The notes below the pieces were generated by a model. It saw only the letters and a list, made by a program, of their open reading frames with translations. It had not been told where the DNA came from and did not search any database. A stretch of 64,000 nt of DNA from the NCBI RefSeq assembly GCF_022829545.1, contig NZ_JAKSYM010000351.1, forward strand, positions 1 through 64,000. The letters run 5' to 3'. This document shows positions 42,074 to 51,081 of this stretch, piece by piece (within the stretch, counting starts at the first letter, position 1; the number at the start of each line of letters is the position of its first letter). The stretch is from Methylobacterium sp. J-030 (GTDB taxonomy: Bacteria > Pseudomonadota > Alphaproteobacteria > Rhizobiales > Beijerinckiaceae). The position numbers were made by a program, and so were the translations under genes.

Positions 42074-42790
42074 ATGAAGAGACGCCGCGCACGCCTTGAA
42101 TTGGTTGAAGACCGCACGTCCCGCATCCACCGCACACGTTTCGACGAAGAACGCAATCTCGCCCCGATCCAGCCCCTCACCGAACGCCAGGCCGACTATC
42201 TCGACGCCCTCGCCCGCTCCCCGCAGGTCATCGTCCTGGGGCCCGCCGGCACCGGCAAGACCTTCATCGCCGGCACCCGCGCCGCGGACCAGCTCCGCCA
42301 GCGCCGCATCGCCAAGGTGGTGATCACCCGCCCGAACGTGCCGTCGGGCCGCTCGCTCGGGTTCTTCCCCGGAACCCTCGAAGAGAAGATCGCCCCCTGG
42401 GTCGCCCCGCTGACCGAGGCCATGAAGGAGCGGATGGGCGCGGCCGCCTTCGAGATCGCGCTGAAGGCCGGCGACATCGAGATCGTCCCGTTCGAGGTGA
42501 TGCGCGGGCGCACCTTCAAGAACTGCCTCGTGATCCTCGACGAGGCGCAGAACACCACGGTCAACGAGATCAAGATGTTCCTGACCCGGATCGGCGACGA
42601 TTGTCAGGTCATCATCAACGGCGACGTGTCGCAGACGGACCTGCGCGAGACCTCGGGCCTGCGCATCGTGATGCACCTCATCAAAAGCCGGATGATGCCG
42701 ATACCGGTGGTCGAATTTACTCGGAACGACATCGTGCGCTCAGGGATCTGCGCCGAATGGGTGAAGGCGTTCGAGGAAACGAATCTCTAA
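42074..42790 (+). CDS. PhoH-family ATPase (short form)
   Basis: This 238-residue protein has a single PhoH domain. The P-loop is GPAGTGKT, followed by ITRPNVPSGRSLGFFPGTLEEK, the Walker B LVILDEAQN and sensor GDVSQTDL. These ATPases are linked to RNA metabolism and phosphate or stress responses. The N-terminus is basic (MKRRRARLELVEDR). ATG 42074 is preceded by GGAG at 42061-42064. Confidence 0.9.
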   Translation: MKRRRARLELVEDRTSRIHRTRFDEERNLAPIQPLTERQADYLDALARSPQVIVLGPAGTGKTFIAGTRAADQLRQRRIAKVVITRPNVPSGRSLGFFPGTLEEKIAPWVAPLTEAMKERMGAAAFEIALKAGDIEIVPFEVMRGRTFKNCLVILDEAQNTTVNEIKMFLTRIGDDCQVIINGDVSQTDLRETSGLRIVMHLIKSRMMPIPVVEFTRNDIVRSGICAEWVKAFEETNL

Positions 42791-42923
42791 CTCAGAAGTT
42801 GATGGCGGCGGGTCCTCGACGGCCCGCCGTGCCGTCCCGCGGCACGAGACGACTCTCCGTACCTCCCGTCCGGGAGGATGAACCGGGCATCATACCCGGC
42901 CATCAGAGAATTGGAGTCTCCTC

Positions 42924-43157
42924 GTGAGGAAACTGACCTACGCCTTCGCCCTGATCACCGCGCTGGGCGGTGCCGCCCTCGTCCAGCCCGCCTCCGCGGC
43001 CCCCGCCCTGCCGGGCGCCGTCGCGGCCCCCGACGCCGTCACACAGGTTCGGATGAGCCACATGGAGCGGCGCATGATGCACCATCGGATGGAGCGCCGC
43101 ATGATGCGCCACCACATGCGTCGTCGGATGATGCACGGCCGCATGCACCGCATGTGA
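42924..43157 (+). CDS. small secreted Met/Arg/His-rich protein
   Basis: This 77-residue product starts at GTG 42924 behind GGAG. A clear signal peptide (about residues 1-25, ending PASAA) is followed by an 18-residue linker. The 34-residue C-terminal region (44-77) consists of 12 Met, 11 Arg, 7 His and only four others. Two copies of an MERRMM-type nonapeptide repeat in tandem (MERRMMHHR, MERRMMRHH). Met/His clusters of this kind bind Cu(I)/Cu(II), so a periplasmic copper-binding role is plausible but unproven. Confidence 0.7.
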   Translation: MRKLTYAFALITALGGAALVQPASAAPALPGAVAAPDAVTQVRMSHMERRMMHHRMERRMMRHHMRRRMMHGRMHRM

Positions 43158-43305
43158 TGCCGGCGCGGAGCGGGGCCCGATCCGGCCCCGCTCCGCGATC
43201 CTGACGATCTGGGCGTTGCCCGCCTCACCGACGATTCCTATCTCGTTGTCTCGAATCGTGCCGTCAGGCGGCCGCTGCGGCAGCCGGCCGATCCGGGAGA
43301 CCAGG

Positions 43306-43590
43306 ATGCCCCCCTCCAATCGCCTGTTCGACGACCTCGCCCGCCTGATGACCGACGCGGCCGGCGCCGCGCAGGGCGTGCGCCGCGAGGCCGAGACCGT
43401 CGTCCGAGCCCAGCTCGAACGCGTCATCCGCGACCTCGACATCGCCTCCCGGGAGGAACTCGACGTGTTGCGCGACCTCGTGACCGGCCTGCAGGCGCAG
43501 AACGAGGCCCTCGCGTCCCGCGTCGCGGCCCTGGAGGCGAGATCCGGCCCCGCCGCGGCGGGCACGGCGGGCCTGAGCGAGGCGGTCTGA
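43306..43590 (+). CDS. UbiK-family ubiquinone-biosynthesis accessory protein
   Basis: This 94-residue protein has an N-terminal amphipathic helix (NRLFDDLARLMTDAAGAAQGV) and a C-terminal coiled coil (REELDVLRDLVTGLQAQNEALASRVAALEA in pieces). That is the pattern of the UbiK/BMFP (YqiC) family, which trimerises, binds membranes and assists ubiquinone assembly. ATG 43306 follows GGGAGACCAGG. A rho-independent terminator lies just after the stop. Confidence 0.85.
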   Translation: MPPSNRLFDDLARLMTDAAGAAQGVRREAETVVRAQLERVIRDLDIASREELDVLRDLVTGLQAQNEALASRVAALEARSGPAAAGTAGLSEAV

Positions 43591-43600
43591 GCCGTGGCTG

Positions 43601-43628
43601 AGTCCCCGGGGCAACGCCGGGGGCTTTT
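43601..43628 (+). terminator. rho-independent terminator
   Basis: AGTCCCCGG pairs with CCGGGGGCT (one G-T wobble) across a seven-base loop and is followed by TTT. It starts 11 bp after the UbiK stop and has the standard intrinsic-terminator form. Confidence 0.75.
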
Positions 43629-43896
43629 ACACAGGAAGCCGCAGCGACGATCCGGTTTCCTGTTCACTGACTGTGAGCTGCACTTTGTGTCGCGAGTCAC
43701 GGCCGGTTTATAGTCGGGCATAGGGTGATTCGGGGGCTGCGGGGCGATGTCCGCGGAGCTTCGACAGTCGATCGCATCACCCCCGGCGCCGATCGGCCGG
43801 CTGTTCCAGGTCTTCGGGGTGTTCTCGGCACTCCGGGTTTGCATCATCGCTCACGACGGGCCGGACGTCACATCCGGACCATCCATTTGGATCGTC

Positions 43897-44406
43897 ATGC
43901 CGCTGCTCAACGTCGACTTCCACGATCCGGATAGAAACGAGCATCCGCTCGACGTCGTCGAACGACTGGCGTCCCTGCGCGACTGGATCTTCGACCGGGC
44001 CGAGACCGACGAGATGTCGGTGACGAGCCCCGGCCGCTGGACCGACTACAACGTGGCGTTCACCTGGATCGAAGACGTGGAGGCACTGCACGTCGCCTGC
44101 GCGTTCGATCTCAAGGTGCCGGACCGGCAGCGGACCGAGGTGATGCGCCTCGTCGCGCTGATCAATGAGCAGCTCTGGGTCGGGCATTTCGACCTGTGGT
44201 CGAGCGACGGCGTGGTGATGTTCCGCCACGCGCTCCTGCTCACGGGCGGTGCCGTCCCGACCCATCCGCAATGCGCCACCATGATGAAGACCGCGGTGGA
44301 TGCCTGCGAGCGGTATTATCAGGCGTTCCAGTTCGTGCTCTGGGCCGGCAAGACCGCCCGCGAGGCGCTCGACGCGGTGCTGTTCGAGACCGAAGGCGAG
44401 GCGTGA
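43897..44406 (+). CDS. YbjN-domain protein
   Basis: The 169-residue protein (from MPLLNVDFHDPDRNEHPLDVVE) has a YbjN/type-III-chaperone-like alpha-beta fold, with YNVAFTWIEDVEALHVACAFDLKVP as its central strands (in pieces). Its biochemical role is unknown; relatives are linked to motility and stress traits or act as chaperones. The frame is open back to 43747, but the ATG at 43897 fits the family. The stop overlaps the proC start (GTGA). Confidence 0.8.
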   Translation: MPLLNVDFHDPDRNEHPLDVVERLASLRDWIFDRAETDEMSVTSPGRWTDYNVAFTWIEDVEALHVACAFDLKVPDRQRTEVMRLVALINEQLWVGHFDLWSSDGVVMFRHALLLTGGAVPTHPQCATMMKTAVDACERYYQAFQFVLWAGKTAREALDAVLFETEGEA

Positions 44407-45236
44407 CCGCCCCGGAGCCGGACGCGGCATCGATGCCCGCCTCGCTGGTCCTGGCCGGGGCCGGCAAGATGGGCGGGGCGATGCTGGCGGGCTGGCTCAC
44501 CGCGGGTCTCGACCCGCGCCGCACGACCCTCATCGACCCCGTGCCAAGCCGCGAGATCGTCGCTTTGTGCGCGGAACGGGGCCTCGCCCTCAATCCGGCG
44601 GCCCCCGAGCCGGGCGCCGTGCTGGCCCTCGGCATCAAGCCGCAGGGTCTGGAGGCGGCAGCGCCCGGCCTCGACCGGCTGATCGGCCGCGACACGCTCG
44701 TCGTCTCGATCCTGGCCGGCAAGACCGTGGCAGACCTGCGCGGGCGGCTTCCTCACGCGCGGGCCGTCGTGCGGGCCATGCCGAACCTGCCAGCCAGCAT
44801 CGGCCGGGGCGCCACCGGCGCCTACGCGAATCCCGAGGTCACGCCCGGGCAGCGCGCCGCCGCGAACGCCCTGCTGGCGGCGAGCGGCACCGTGGCATGG
44901 CTCGCCGACGAGGCCCAGATCGACGCCGTGACGGCGGTTTCCGGCTCCGGGCCGGCCTACGTCTTCCTGATGGTCGAGGCGCTGGCCGAGGCCGGGATCG
45001 CGGCCGGGCTCGACCCGGAGGTGGCGGGCCGCCTCGCCCGGGCGACGGTCTCGGGGGCCGGCGCGCTCCTCGACGCGACGCCCGCGGAGGCGGCGGAGCT
45101 GCGCCGCAACGTGACCTCCCCCGGCGGCACCACGGCGGCGGCCCTCGACGTTCTGATGCGCCCGGACGGGCTCGGCGCGCTGATGCGGGAGGCCGTGGCG
45201 GCGGCCCGGCGGCGGGCGGGGGAACTCGCCGGCTGA
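44403..45236 (+). CDS. proC: pyrroline-5-carboxylate reductase
   Basis: This 277-residue NADPH-dependent reductase catalyses the last step of proline synthesis. The Rossmann motif is GAGKMGGAML, followed by the conserved VRAMPNLPASIGRGATGAY region, VSGSGPAYVF, and the C-terminal NVTSPGGTTAAAL substrate loop. The proposed GTG at 44403 overlaps the YbjN TGA, implying coupling; an ATG at 44433 would shorten it by ten residues. Motifs are complete. Confidence 0.93.
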   Translation: MTAPEPDAASMPASLVLAGAGKMGGAMLAGWLTAGLDPRRTTLIDPVPSREIVALCAERGLALNPAAPEPGAVLALGIKPQGLEAAAPGLDRLIGRDTLVVSILAGKTVADLRGRLPHARAVVRAMPNLPASIGRGATGAYANPEVTPGQRAAANALLAASGTVAWLADEAQIDAVTAVSGSGPAYVFLMVEALAEAGIAAGLDPEVAGRLARATVSGAGALLDATPAEAAELRRNVTSPGGTTAAALDVLMRPDGLGALMREAVAAARRRAGELAG

Positions 45237-45339
45237 CATCCGATCGGACCCGTGCGGCAAGGCGGCGCGAAGCCCCTGCCCTTCCGCTACGGACTGCCTA
45301 CATCAGGCGGGACGACCGACAGGAGCGGGCGACAGACCC

Positions 45340-46161
45340 ATGACCGAGAGCAAAGGCCCCGCGAAGCGCCCCCGCAAGGCCGCGAGCCCGGCCAAGGCAA
45401 GCAGCCTATCCGAGAATGCCGCGCCGGAGAGCCTGGCCGCCGAGGCCACCGCCCAGGCAGGCGCGGCGATGGGCGACAGCCCGCCGAAGCTGCCGCCCCG
45501 GGAGGCCGCCGTCGAGGCGCTGATGCGGCTCGCCGCCGAGCAGCCCTGGAACGACATCGAGATCGGCGACATCGCCCGGGAGGCGGGGCTGACGCTGGCC
45601 GAGCTCCGCGATCTGTTCCCGTCGAAGGGCGCCGTTCTCGGCGGCCTCACCCGGATCATCGACCGCAAGGTCCTTGAGGGCGACCTTGCCGGCCTGGAGG
45701 AGGAGCCGACCCGCGAGCGCCTGTTCGACGTGCTGATGCGCCGGCTCGACGCGATGGAGCCCTACAAGCCGGCCCTGCGCCGGATCGCCTACGCGCTGCG
45801 CGGCGAGCCGCTGTCGATGCTGGCGCTGAACGGCATCATGCTGAACTCCCACCGCTACATGCTGGCCGCGGCCGGGATCGACACGGAGGGGCCGCTCGGC
45901 CAGCTCAAGCTCCAGGGCGTGGTGATCGCCTTCGCCCGCGTGACCCAGGTCTGGCTCGACGACGACGATCCGGCGCTCGCCCGGACGATGGCCCGCCTCG
46001 ACAAGGAGATCCGCAACGGCGAGCGCTTCATGGAGCGGGCCGAGGATGTCCGGCGGCTCACGGCACCGCTGCGCGCGCTGGGCCGCTCGGTCCTCGACCG
46101 CCGGCCGCGCGCGCGACGCAGCCGCGACGGCGACGAGACGGATCCGGCCGCCGCGATCTGA
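45340..46161 (+). CDS. TetR-like / COQ9-like helical protein
   Basis: This 273-residue protein has a low-complexity Lys/Ala N-terminal tail (1-50). A TetR-type helix-turn-helix (AVEALMRLAAEQPWNDIEIGDIAREAGLTLAELRDLFPSKGAVL in pieces) and a COQ9-like helical C-terminal domain with a DDDDPALARTMARLDKEI segment follow. COQ9 relatives bind lipids in ubiquinone synthesis, and the upstream UbiK gene makes such a role attractive. The intact HTH also permits a regulator. It has no Shine-Dalgarno of note. Confidence 0.75.
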   Translation: MTESKGPAKRPRKAASPAKASSLSENAAPESLAAEATAQAGAAMGDSPPKLPPREAAVEALMRLAAEQPWNDIEIGDIAREAGLTLAELRDLFPSKGAVLGGLTRIIDRKVLEGDLAGLEEEPTRERLFDVLMRRLDAMEPYKPALRRIAYALRGEPLSMLALNGIMLNSHRYMLAAAGIDTEGPLGQLKLQGVVIAFARVTQVWLDDDDPALARTMARLDKEIRNGERFMERAEDVRRLTAPLRALGRSVLDRRPRARRSRDGDETDPAAAI

Positions 46162-46284
46162 GAACCGACCTGACCCGGGCCCCCGGGTCTGGGAAGGTCT
46201 CTACCTTGCCGTGACGAGGTGTTTTCGGACGCGCTGAGCATCACCGACCGGTCGATCAATACGGCAGGCCGGAGCAAGCCCGCA

Positions 46285-46311
46285 CCCTTCCTCCCCCCAG
46301 AGGGGGAAGGG
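46285..46311. repeat. GC-rich hairpin repeat
   Basis: A CCCTTCC-T-CCCCC stretch pairs with AGGGGGAAGGG across a three-base loop with one bulge. It resembles hairpins at 25844-25867 and 62367-62396. It lies in the 361-bp gap between the COQ9/TetR-like gene and the chemotaxis gene, and nothing else except the terminator at 46432 is seen there. Confidence 0.45.
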
Positions 46312-46431
46312 CGACGCGCGTGGATGGCTCCGACTCGGATCGCAGCCATACGGGGAAAAGGACACGCGTTTTCCCCATCATCAGGTCACGACCGCACGTG
46401 GTGATCCCCGCACCCAGCCCAGCACCGCGAA

Positions 46432-46465
46432 ACGGCCGGGTCGCGACCTTTCGAGACCCGGCCGT
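46432..46465 (-). terminator. terminator of the chemotaxis receptor gene
   Basis: ACGGCCGGGTC and GACCCGGCCGT are perfect 11-base arms with a 12-base loop. Read on the minus strand, the stem is followed by TTT. It lies 58 bp beyond the receptor stop codon at 46523. Confidence 0.65.
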
Positions 46466-46522
46466 CATTCGTCCACCCGACGCATAGGAGTTTGCGCTTC
46501 GGGCAGACAGGGCTTGGCGGGC

Positions 46523-48517
46523 TCAAACCGCCTGGATGTCGCGCAGGAAGCCGTCCACCTCCTGCTTGACGGCCTGCGACTGCTTGGCCAGCTCGGCCGC
46601 CGCGTTCAGCACCTGCGCGGCGGCGCTGCCGGTCTCACTGGCCGACGCCAGCACCCGCGACACGTTGGACGACACGTGCTGCGTGCCCTGGGCCGCCTCG
46701 GTGGCGTTGCGCGAGATCTCGCTGGTCGCCGCCGTCTGCTCCACCACCGTCGAGGCGATGGCGCCGCTGATCTCGTTCACCCGCGTGATCGTGCGGGCAA
46801 TCTGCTGCATCGCCTGCGCGGCTTGGCCCGTGGCACCCTGGATGGCGGAGATCAGCCCGCCGATCTCGTCGGTGGCCCTGGCGGTCTGGTCGGCCAGTTC
46901 CTTGACCTCGGCGGCCACCACGGCGAAGCCGCGCCCCGCCTCCCCGGCGCGGGCCGCCTCGATCGTGGCGTTGAGCGCCAGCAGGTTGGTCTGCGCCGCG
47001 ATGCCGGAGATCGTCGTCACCGCCGCGCCGATCTGCTCGGCGGCGGCGCGCAGGCTGGCCATGGCGGCCTCGCTCGCCTCGGCCTCATGGGCAGCGAGCC
47101 CGGCCGCCTCGTTGGCGCGGAGTACCTGCCGCTCGATCTCCTGCAGTGACGACACCATCTCCTCGGCCGCCGCCGCCACCGTCTCGACGTTCATGGAAGC
47201 CAGGTCGGCCGCCGTGCTGGAGGCGACCGCCTGATTGTTGGTGTCGTCGGCGATCTGCGTCATCGAGCGGGCGGTGGCATCGAGCTCGTTGGTGGCCAGG
47301 GTGACGATCTCCAGGGAGGCGGCGATGTTGTGATCGAAGATCTCGACGAGCTGTTCGCGACGCTCGGCCCGGCGTTGGCGGGCCGCCAGCGCGTTGACCT
47401 GGGCGGCCTCCAGCTCGGCCCGGACGATCGCGTTCTTCCGGAACACCTCCACGGCCTTGGCCATGGCTCCCAGCTCGCCCGAGGCGTCCTGCGAGGGGAC
47501 CACGAGATCCGTGTCGCCGTTTGCCAGGCCCGCCATGGCCTTCACCATGCCGTCGATGGGCCGGATGATGCTGCGCCCGATGAGCGAGGCCAGGGCCACA
47601 CCGATGATGAGGGCGAGCGCGCCGAGGCCGACCTCGATGCGCCACGCGCGTAGGGCCATCTCGGCGGTCGACGCCCTGATCTGCGCCGACGTCGTCAGGA
47701 TCCGCTCACGGAGCGTGGCGCAGTCCGCCGTGATGGCATCGGTATTCGGCTTGATGCCGGTCTCGAACGTCGCCTTCGATGCGGCCGCCGCCTCGTGGAA
47801 GGCGTCGAGCCCCGCCTGGTAGGCGGCAAGCGCGTCCGCGAGGTCCTTGAGCCGCTCGGCGATGCCCGCAACGCCATGCCCCTCGGCATCCTGGAGCGCG
47901 GCGCGGGCCTGCTCGATCTTGCCTCGGAACGCGTCCCGATAGACCGGGCTCTGCTCGATGATGGAGCGCGCGGCCGCGAGGCGCGCGGCCAGGACGGCAT
48001 TCTCGAAGCGCATGGCGTGCAGCTTCGCCCCATCGTCGCTACCCTGGCTCATGTCCGCGAGCAGGCCCTGGAGCAGGTGTGCGAGGCGGTTGCCCGCCTT
48101 GATCATGTGCTGCTTCGCGGCGTCGAGCTTGGTGCCGGCCTCCGCGAGACGGTCGAGATCGGCCTTCATGGCGGCCGCGCTGCCGACGATGGCGCGATAG
48201 CGGGTTCTCCCCAAATCGGTCAGGGCCAGGGCCGTGCGGCGCTCGGCCATGTCCTCGATCGAACGCCGCACCTCCTGCATGGCGACGACCTGTGCGGCGT
48301 CCGGCGCCAGGCGGTAATGCTCGGCTTTGGCGGAGAGCTGGGCCGCGAGGCCGTCCATCGCGATGATCTCCTGCGCGCTCTCTCCGACAAAGAAGAGTCT
48401 TTCGTATTCCTGGTTGAGATAATTTTGCTGATAAACCGCGAAGACGCCGATGACGGCGGCAATCGAGACGAGCAGGGCGAACCCGGCATACAGGCGGATA
48501 CGTATTCCGATCTTCAC
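46523..48517 (-). CDS. methyl-accepting chemotaxis protein
   Basis: This 664-residue transmembrane receptor has a first helix at residues 9-28 and a helical periplasmic sensor domain at about 30-285. The second helix (VGLGALALIIGVALASLIG) runs to about 305, followed by a HAMP domain (to about 360) and a signalling coiled coil. The hairpin tip reads TNLLALNATIEAARAGEAG, the most conserved MCP segment. The ligand is unknown. No che genes lie nearby, so it works with a core elsewhere. Its upstream region (48518-48800) is AT-rich and likely holds the promoter. Confidence 0.92.
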   Translation of the reverse strand: MKIGIRIRLYAGFALLVSIAAVIGVFAVYQQNYLNQEYERLFFVGESAQEIIAMDGLAAQLSAKAEHYRLAPDAAQVVAMQEVRRSIEDMAERRTALALTDLGRTRYRAIVGSAAAMKADLDRLAEAGTKLDAAKQHMIKAGNRLAHLLQGLLADMSQGSDDGAKLHAMRFENAVLAARLAAARSIIEQSPVYRDAFRGKIEQARAALQDAEGHGVAGIAERLKDLADALAAYQAGLDAFHEAAAASKATFETGIKPNTDAITADCATLRERILTTSAQIRASTAEMALRAWRIEVGLGALALIIGVALASLIGRSIIRPIDGMVKAMAGLANGDTDLVVPSQDASGELGAMAKAVEVFRKNAIVRAELEAAQVNALAARQRRAERREQLVEIFDHNIAASLEIVTLATNELDATARSMTQIADDTNNQAVASSTAADLASMNVETVAAAAEEMVSSLQEIERQVLRANEAAGLAAHEAEASEAAMASLRAAAEQIGAAVTTISGIAAQTNLLALNATIEAARAGEAGRGFAVVAAEVKELADQTARATDEIGGLISAIQGATGQAAQAMQQIARTITRVNEISGAIASTVVEQTAATSEISRNATEAAQGTQHVSSNVSRVLASASETGSAAAQVLNAAAELAKQSQAVKQEVDGFLRDIQAV

Positions 48518-49166
48518 GATACCAAGCTTTCTCGAAGAAGGATCGTTGTGGGATGAACTTCCCCAGAAAGCGAACCGTCCATGACAGCTCTATGTCACAT
48601 CTAAATCGAAACCTGACGTTTGTCCTATGAATTTTGAATGATTGAACCTGAAACCAGTATCTCGTCAGAAGGTCGCCCCAACCCAACGGCATGCTGCGCA
48701 TCCCATCAAACCAGTGCGGAATTAGAGAACTGTCTGAAAATTTATCGAATCGTCCGCCTCAGATCATTGCACAACTTGAGCGTAACGATCCTTGCACGGC
48801 TTCGATGTTTTGAACGTCGCACTCTTCAGCCGCGCGATCATCCAGTCATGACCGGAAAGGCCGCCCAGGCATCGGATCGAGATCCGGAACCGGGATCGAT
48901 CGACCAGTGCTTCGCCCGCGTGTTCCACGCGGGACAGTCCGAGGGGATCGATGCGAATCGACGCCGCTCGGGCGCCCGGCGATTCGCGTGAGGCTCCGGG
49001 AACGCCCACCGCCGACAACAGGCTCGGAACCAGCCGTTTCAAGGTAGCGGGTCAGGCCCGAGCCGTGGCGTCCCAGCCTCGGGTCGCGCAAAGGGTGCAC
49101 AGCGATCGAGCACGGCTTCGCGCTGATCGGTCCCGCCATGCGGCGGCATGGATTGCGCCGACAGGC
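48518..49166. other. intergenic region, no gene seen
   Basis: This 649-bp stretch between the chemotaxis receptor and receiver-like genes has no convincing open frame. The left third is AT-richer than the surroundings and probably contains the receptor promoter. No repeat, tRNA or hairpin with a T run was recognised. Confidence 0.4.
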
Positions 49167-49601
49167 TCAGGCGGCGCGATCGCCCAGGGCCTCGCGCATC
49201 AGAGTGGCCACCATCCCGCTCTGAAACTGGTCATGCCGGACGCGCAGCGCGTCGGGGATCTGAGCCGGGGCCTCCGGCTCCGGATCGTCGAGGGCATCGC
49301 CCGCGAGCACGATCCGCAACCCCGGACGCAGGGTCCGCGCCTCGACGGCCAGTTGCGCGCAGCACAGCCCGCCCTGCAGGCCGGAATCCACCACCATCAC
49401 GTCCACCGGCAGGCCCAGCGCCAGGACCGTCATGGCGTCGACCCCACGGTCGCAGGCCGTGACCTGATAACCCAGAAGGCGGACCTGCACGGCCACCTCG
49501 TCGCGCCACCGCTTGTGGCGGCCGACCACCAGAACCTGGATCCGGTAGCAATTGCCCTGAGGCAGCAAGCTGGAGGCAGTCCCGACGTCGGCTGAGGGCA
49601 T
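49167..49601 (-). CDS. degenerate response-regulator receiver-like protein
   Basis: This 144-residue single-domain protein has the receiver layout. VLVVGRHKRWRDEVAVQVRLLGYQVT is strand 1 and helix 1, VDVMVVDSGLQGG carries a candidate phospho-Asp, and RIVLAGD follows. The acidic pair at the end of strand 1 is replaced by GR, and the conserved Lys of strand 5 is missing, so phosphorylation is doubtful. Two adjacent cysteines follow the Asp region. It has no output domain and no kinase partner nearby. Confidence 0.65.
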   Translation of the reverse strand: MPSADVGTASSLLPQGNCYRIQVLVVGRHKRWRDEVAVQVRLLGYQVTACDRGVDAMTVLALGLPVDVMVVDSGLQGGLCCAQLAVEARTLRPGLRIVLAGDALDDPEPEAPAQIPDALRVRHDQFQSGMVATLMREALGDRAA

Positions 49602-49830
49602 TCCGCACTCGACTTCGTGCTGGCTTTGCGATGCAGCATGCTAAGCCTTGTTGCAATGCGGACGCAAGCCTGCCGCCGCGAAGGCGCCGCATTCCTCACC
49701 GCGTTCGCCCAAAGAGGCGGCAGCCGGGATCGCTGGTCATAGGGTAGGCATATGGTTGACGCAGCCGGGGTCCTGCGCTCAACACCGGGCCGCCGCGGGA
49801 TACGTCCGCGCGCTGCCGGAGCCCGAGCCG

Positions 49831-51081
49831 ATGTCGTCCGCGAAATCCCCGCCCGTCTCTCCGCTGGCGCCCACCGCGACACCGGAACTGCCGCCCCTCC
49901 CGGGGGTGCGAATCGCCACCGCTCAGGCCGGGATCCGCTACAGCGGCCGGACCGACGTGCTCTACGTCGCGCTGGAGGCCGGCACCACGGCGGCGGGCGT
50001 TTTCACCCGCTCGAAATGCCCCTCGGCGCCGGTCGACTGGTGCCGGGAGGCGCTGGCCGACGGTTCGGCGCGGGCGCTGGTGGTCAATTCCGGCAACGCC
50101 AACGCCTTCACGGGCCGGCTCGGCCGGGAGGCCGTCGCCCGCACCGTCGAGATCGCCGCGCAGGCGGCGGGCTGCGGCCCCCGCGCGGTCTACGTCGCCT
50201 CGACCGGCGTGATCGGCGAGCCGCTGCCGGCCGAGCGCTTCGCGGGCGTGCTGGCGGACTGCGCGGCCCGCGCCACGGACGGCTCGGCCGCCTGGGCCGA
50301 GGCGGCACAGGCCATCATGACCACCGACACCTTCCCGAAGCTCGCCACCCGCACGGCCACGATCGACGGCGTGACGGTGACGCTCAACGGGATCGCCAAG
50401 GGCGCCGGCATGATCGCCCCCGACATGGCCACGATGCTGTCCTTCGTGTTCACCGACGCCGCCCTGCCCCAGGCGGTGCTGCAACCCCTGCTGTCGGCGG
50501 GCACGAAGACGAGCTTCAACTGCGTCACGGTCGACGGCGACACCTCCACCTCCGACACGCTGATGCTGTTCGCGACCGCCAGAGCCGGCAACGCGGCCGT
50601 GTCGGACCCGGCCGATCCGCGGCTCTCGGGCTTCCGGGATGCCCTGGAGAGCCTGCTGATCGAGCTGGCGCAGCTCGTCGCCAAGGATGGCGAGGGCGCG
50701 CGCAAGTTCGTCACCGTCCGGGTCACGGGGGCCGAGAGCGATTCGTCCGCACACCGCATCGCGATGTCGATCGCCAACTCGCCGCTGGTGAAGACCGCGG
50801 TGGCGGGGGAGGACGCCAACTGGGGCCGGGTCGTGATGGCGGTCGGCAAGGCCGGCGAGCCCGCCGACCGGGACCGGCTCGCCATCTGGTTCGGCGACGT
50901 GCGGGTGGCCGTCGAGGGCGCCCGGGACCCGGATTACAGCGAGGCGGCGGCGAGCGCGGTGATGCGCGAGCCGGAGATCGGAATCCGGGTGGATCTCGGC
51001 CTCGGCGACGGCCAGGCCCGGGTTTGGACCTGCGACCTGACCAAGGCCTATATCGAGATCAACGGGGATTACCGCTCGTGA
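49831..51081 (+). CDS. argJ: glutamate N-acetyltransferase / amino-acid acetyltransferase ArgJ
   Basis: This 416-residue ornithine acetyltransferase recycles the acetyl group in arginine synthesis. The self-cleavage and catalytic motif KGAGMIAPDMATML supplies the nucleophilic Thr of the beta chain. VVNSGNANAFTG and SFNCVTVDGDTSTSDT flank it. The start is ATG 49831 (MSSAKSPP); the open frame upstream is not family-like. Its TGA overlaps the GTG of the next gene, giving a three-gene overlapping operon. Confidence 0.94.
   Translation: MSSAKSPPVSPLAPTATPELPPLPGVRIATAQAGIRYSGRTDVLYVALEAGTTAAGVFTRSKCPSAPVDWCREALADGSARALVVNSGNANAFTGRLGREAVARTVEIAAQAAGCGPRAVYVASTGVIGEPLPAERFAGVLADCAARATDGSAAWAEAAQAIMTTDTFPKLATRTATIDGVTVTLNGIAKGAGMIAPDMATMLSFVFTDAALPQAVLQPLLSAGTKTSFNCVTVDGDTSTSDTLMLFATARAGNAAVSDPADPRLSGFRDALESLLIELAQLVAKDGEGARKFVTVRVTGAESDSSAHRIAMSIANSPLVKTAVAGEDANWGRVVMAVGKAGEPADRDRLAIWFGDVRVAVEGARDPDYSEAAASAVMREPEIGIRVDLGLGDGQARVWTCDLTKAYIEINGDYRS

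Noticed and set aside
46256..46468. Minus-strand frame of 70 codons after the chemotaxis gene
   Set aside because: It overlaps the terminator and GC hairpin and has no Shine-Dalgarno or domain.
48638..48991. 117-codon plus-strand frame upstream of the receiver-like gene
   Set aside because: No start signal, mixed composition and no recognisable domain; it spans the presumed promoter region of the chemotaxis gene.
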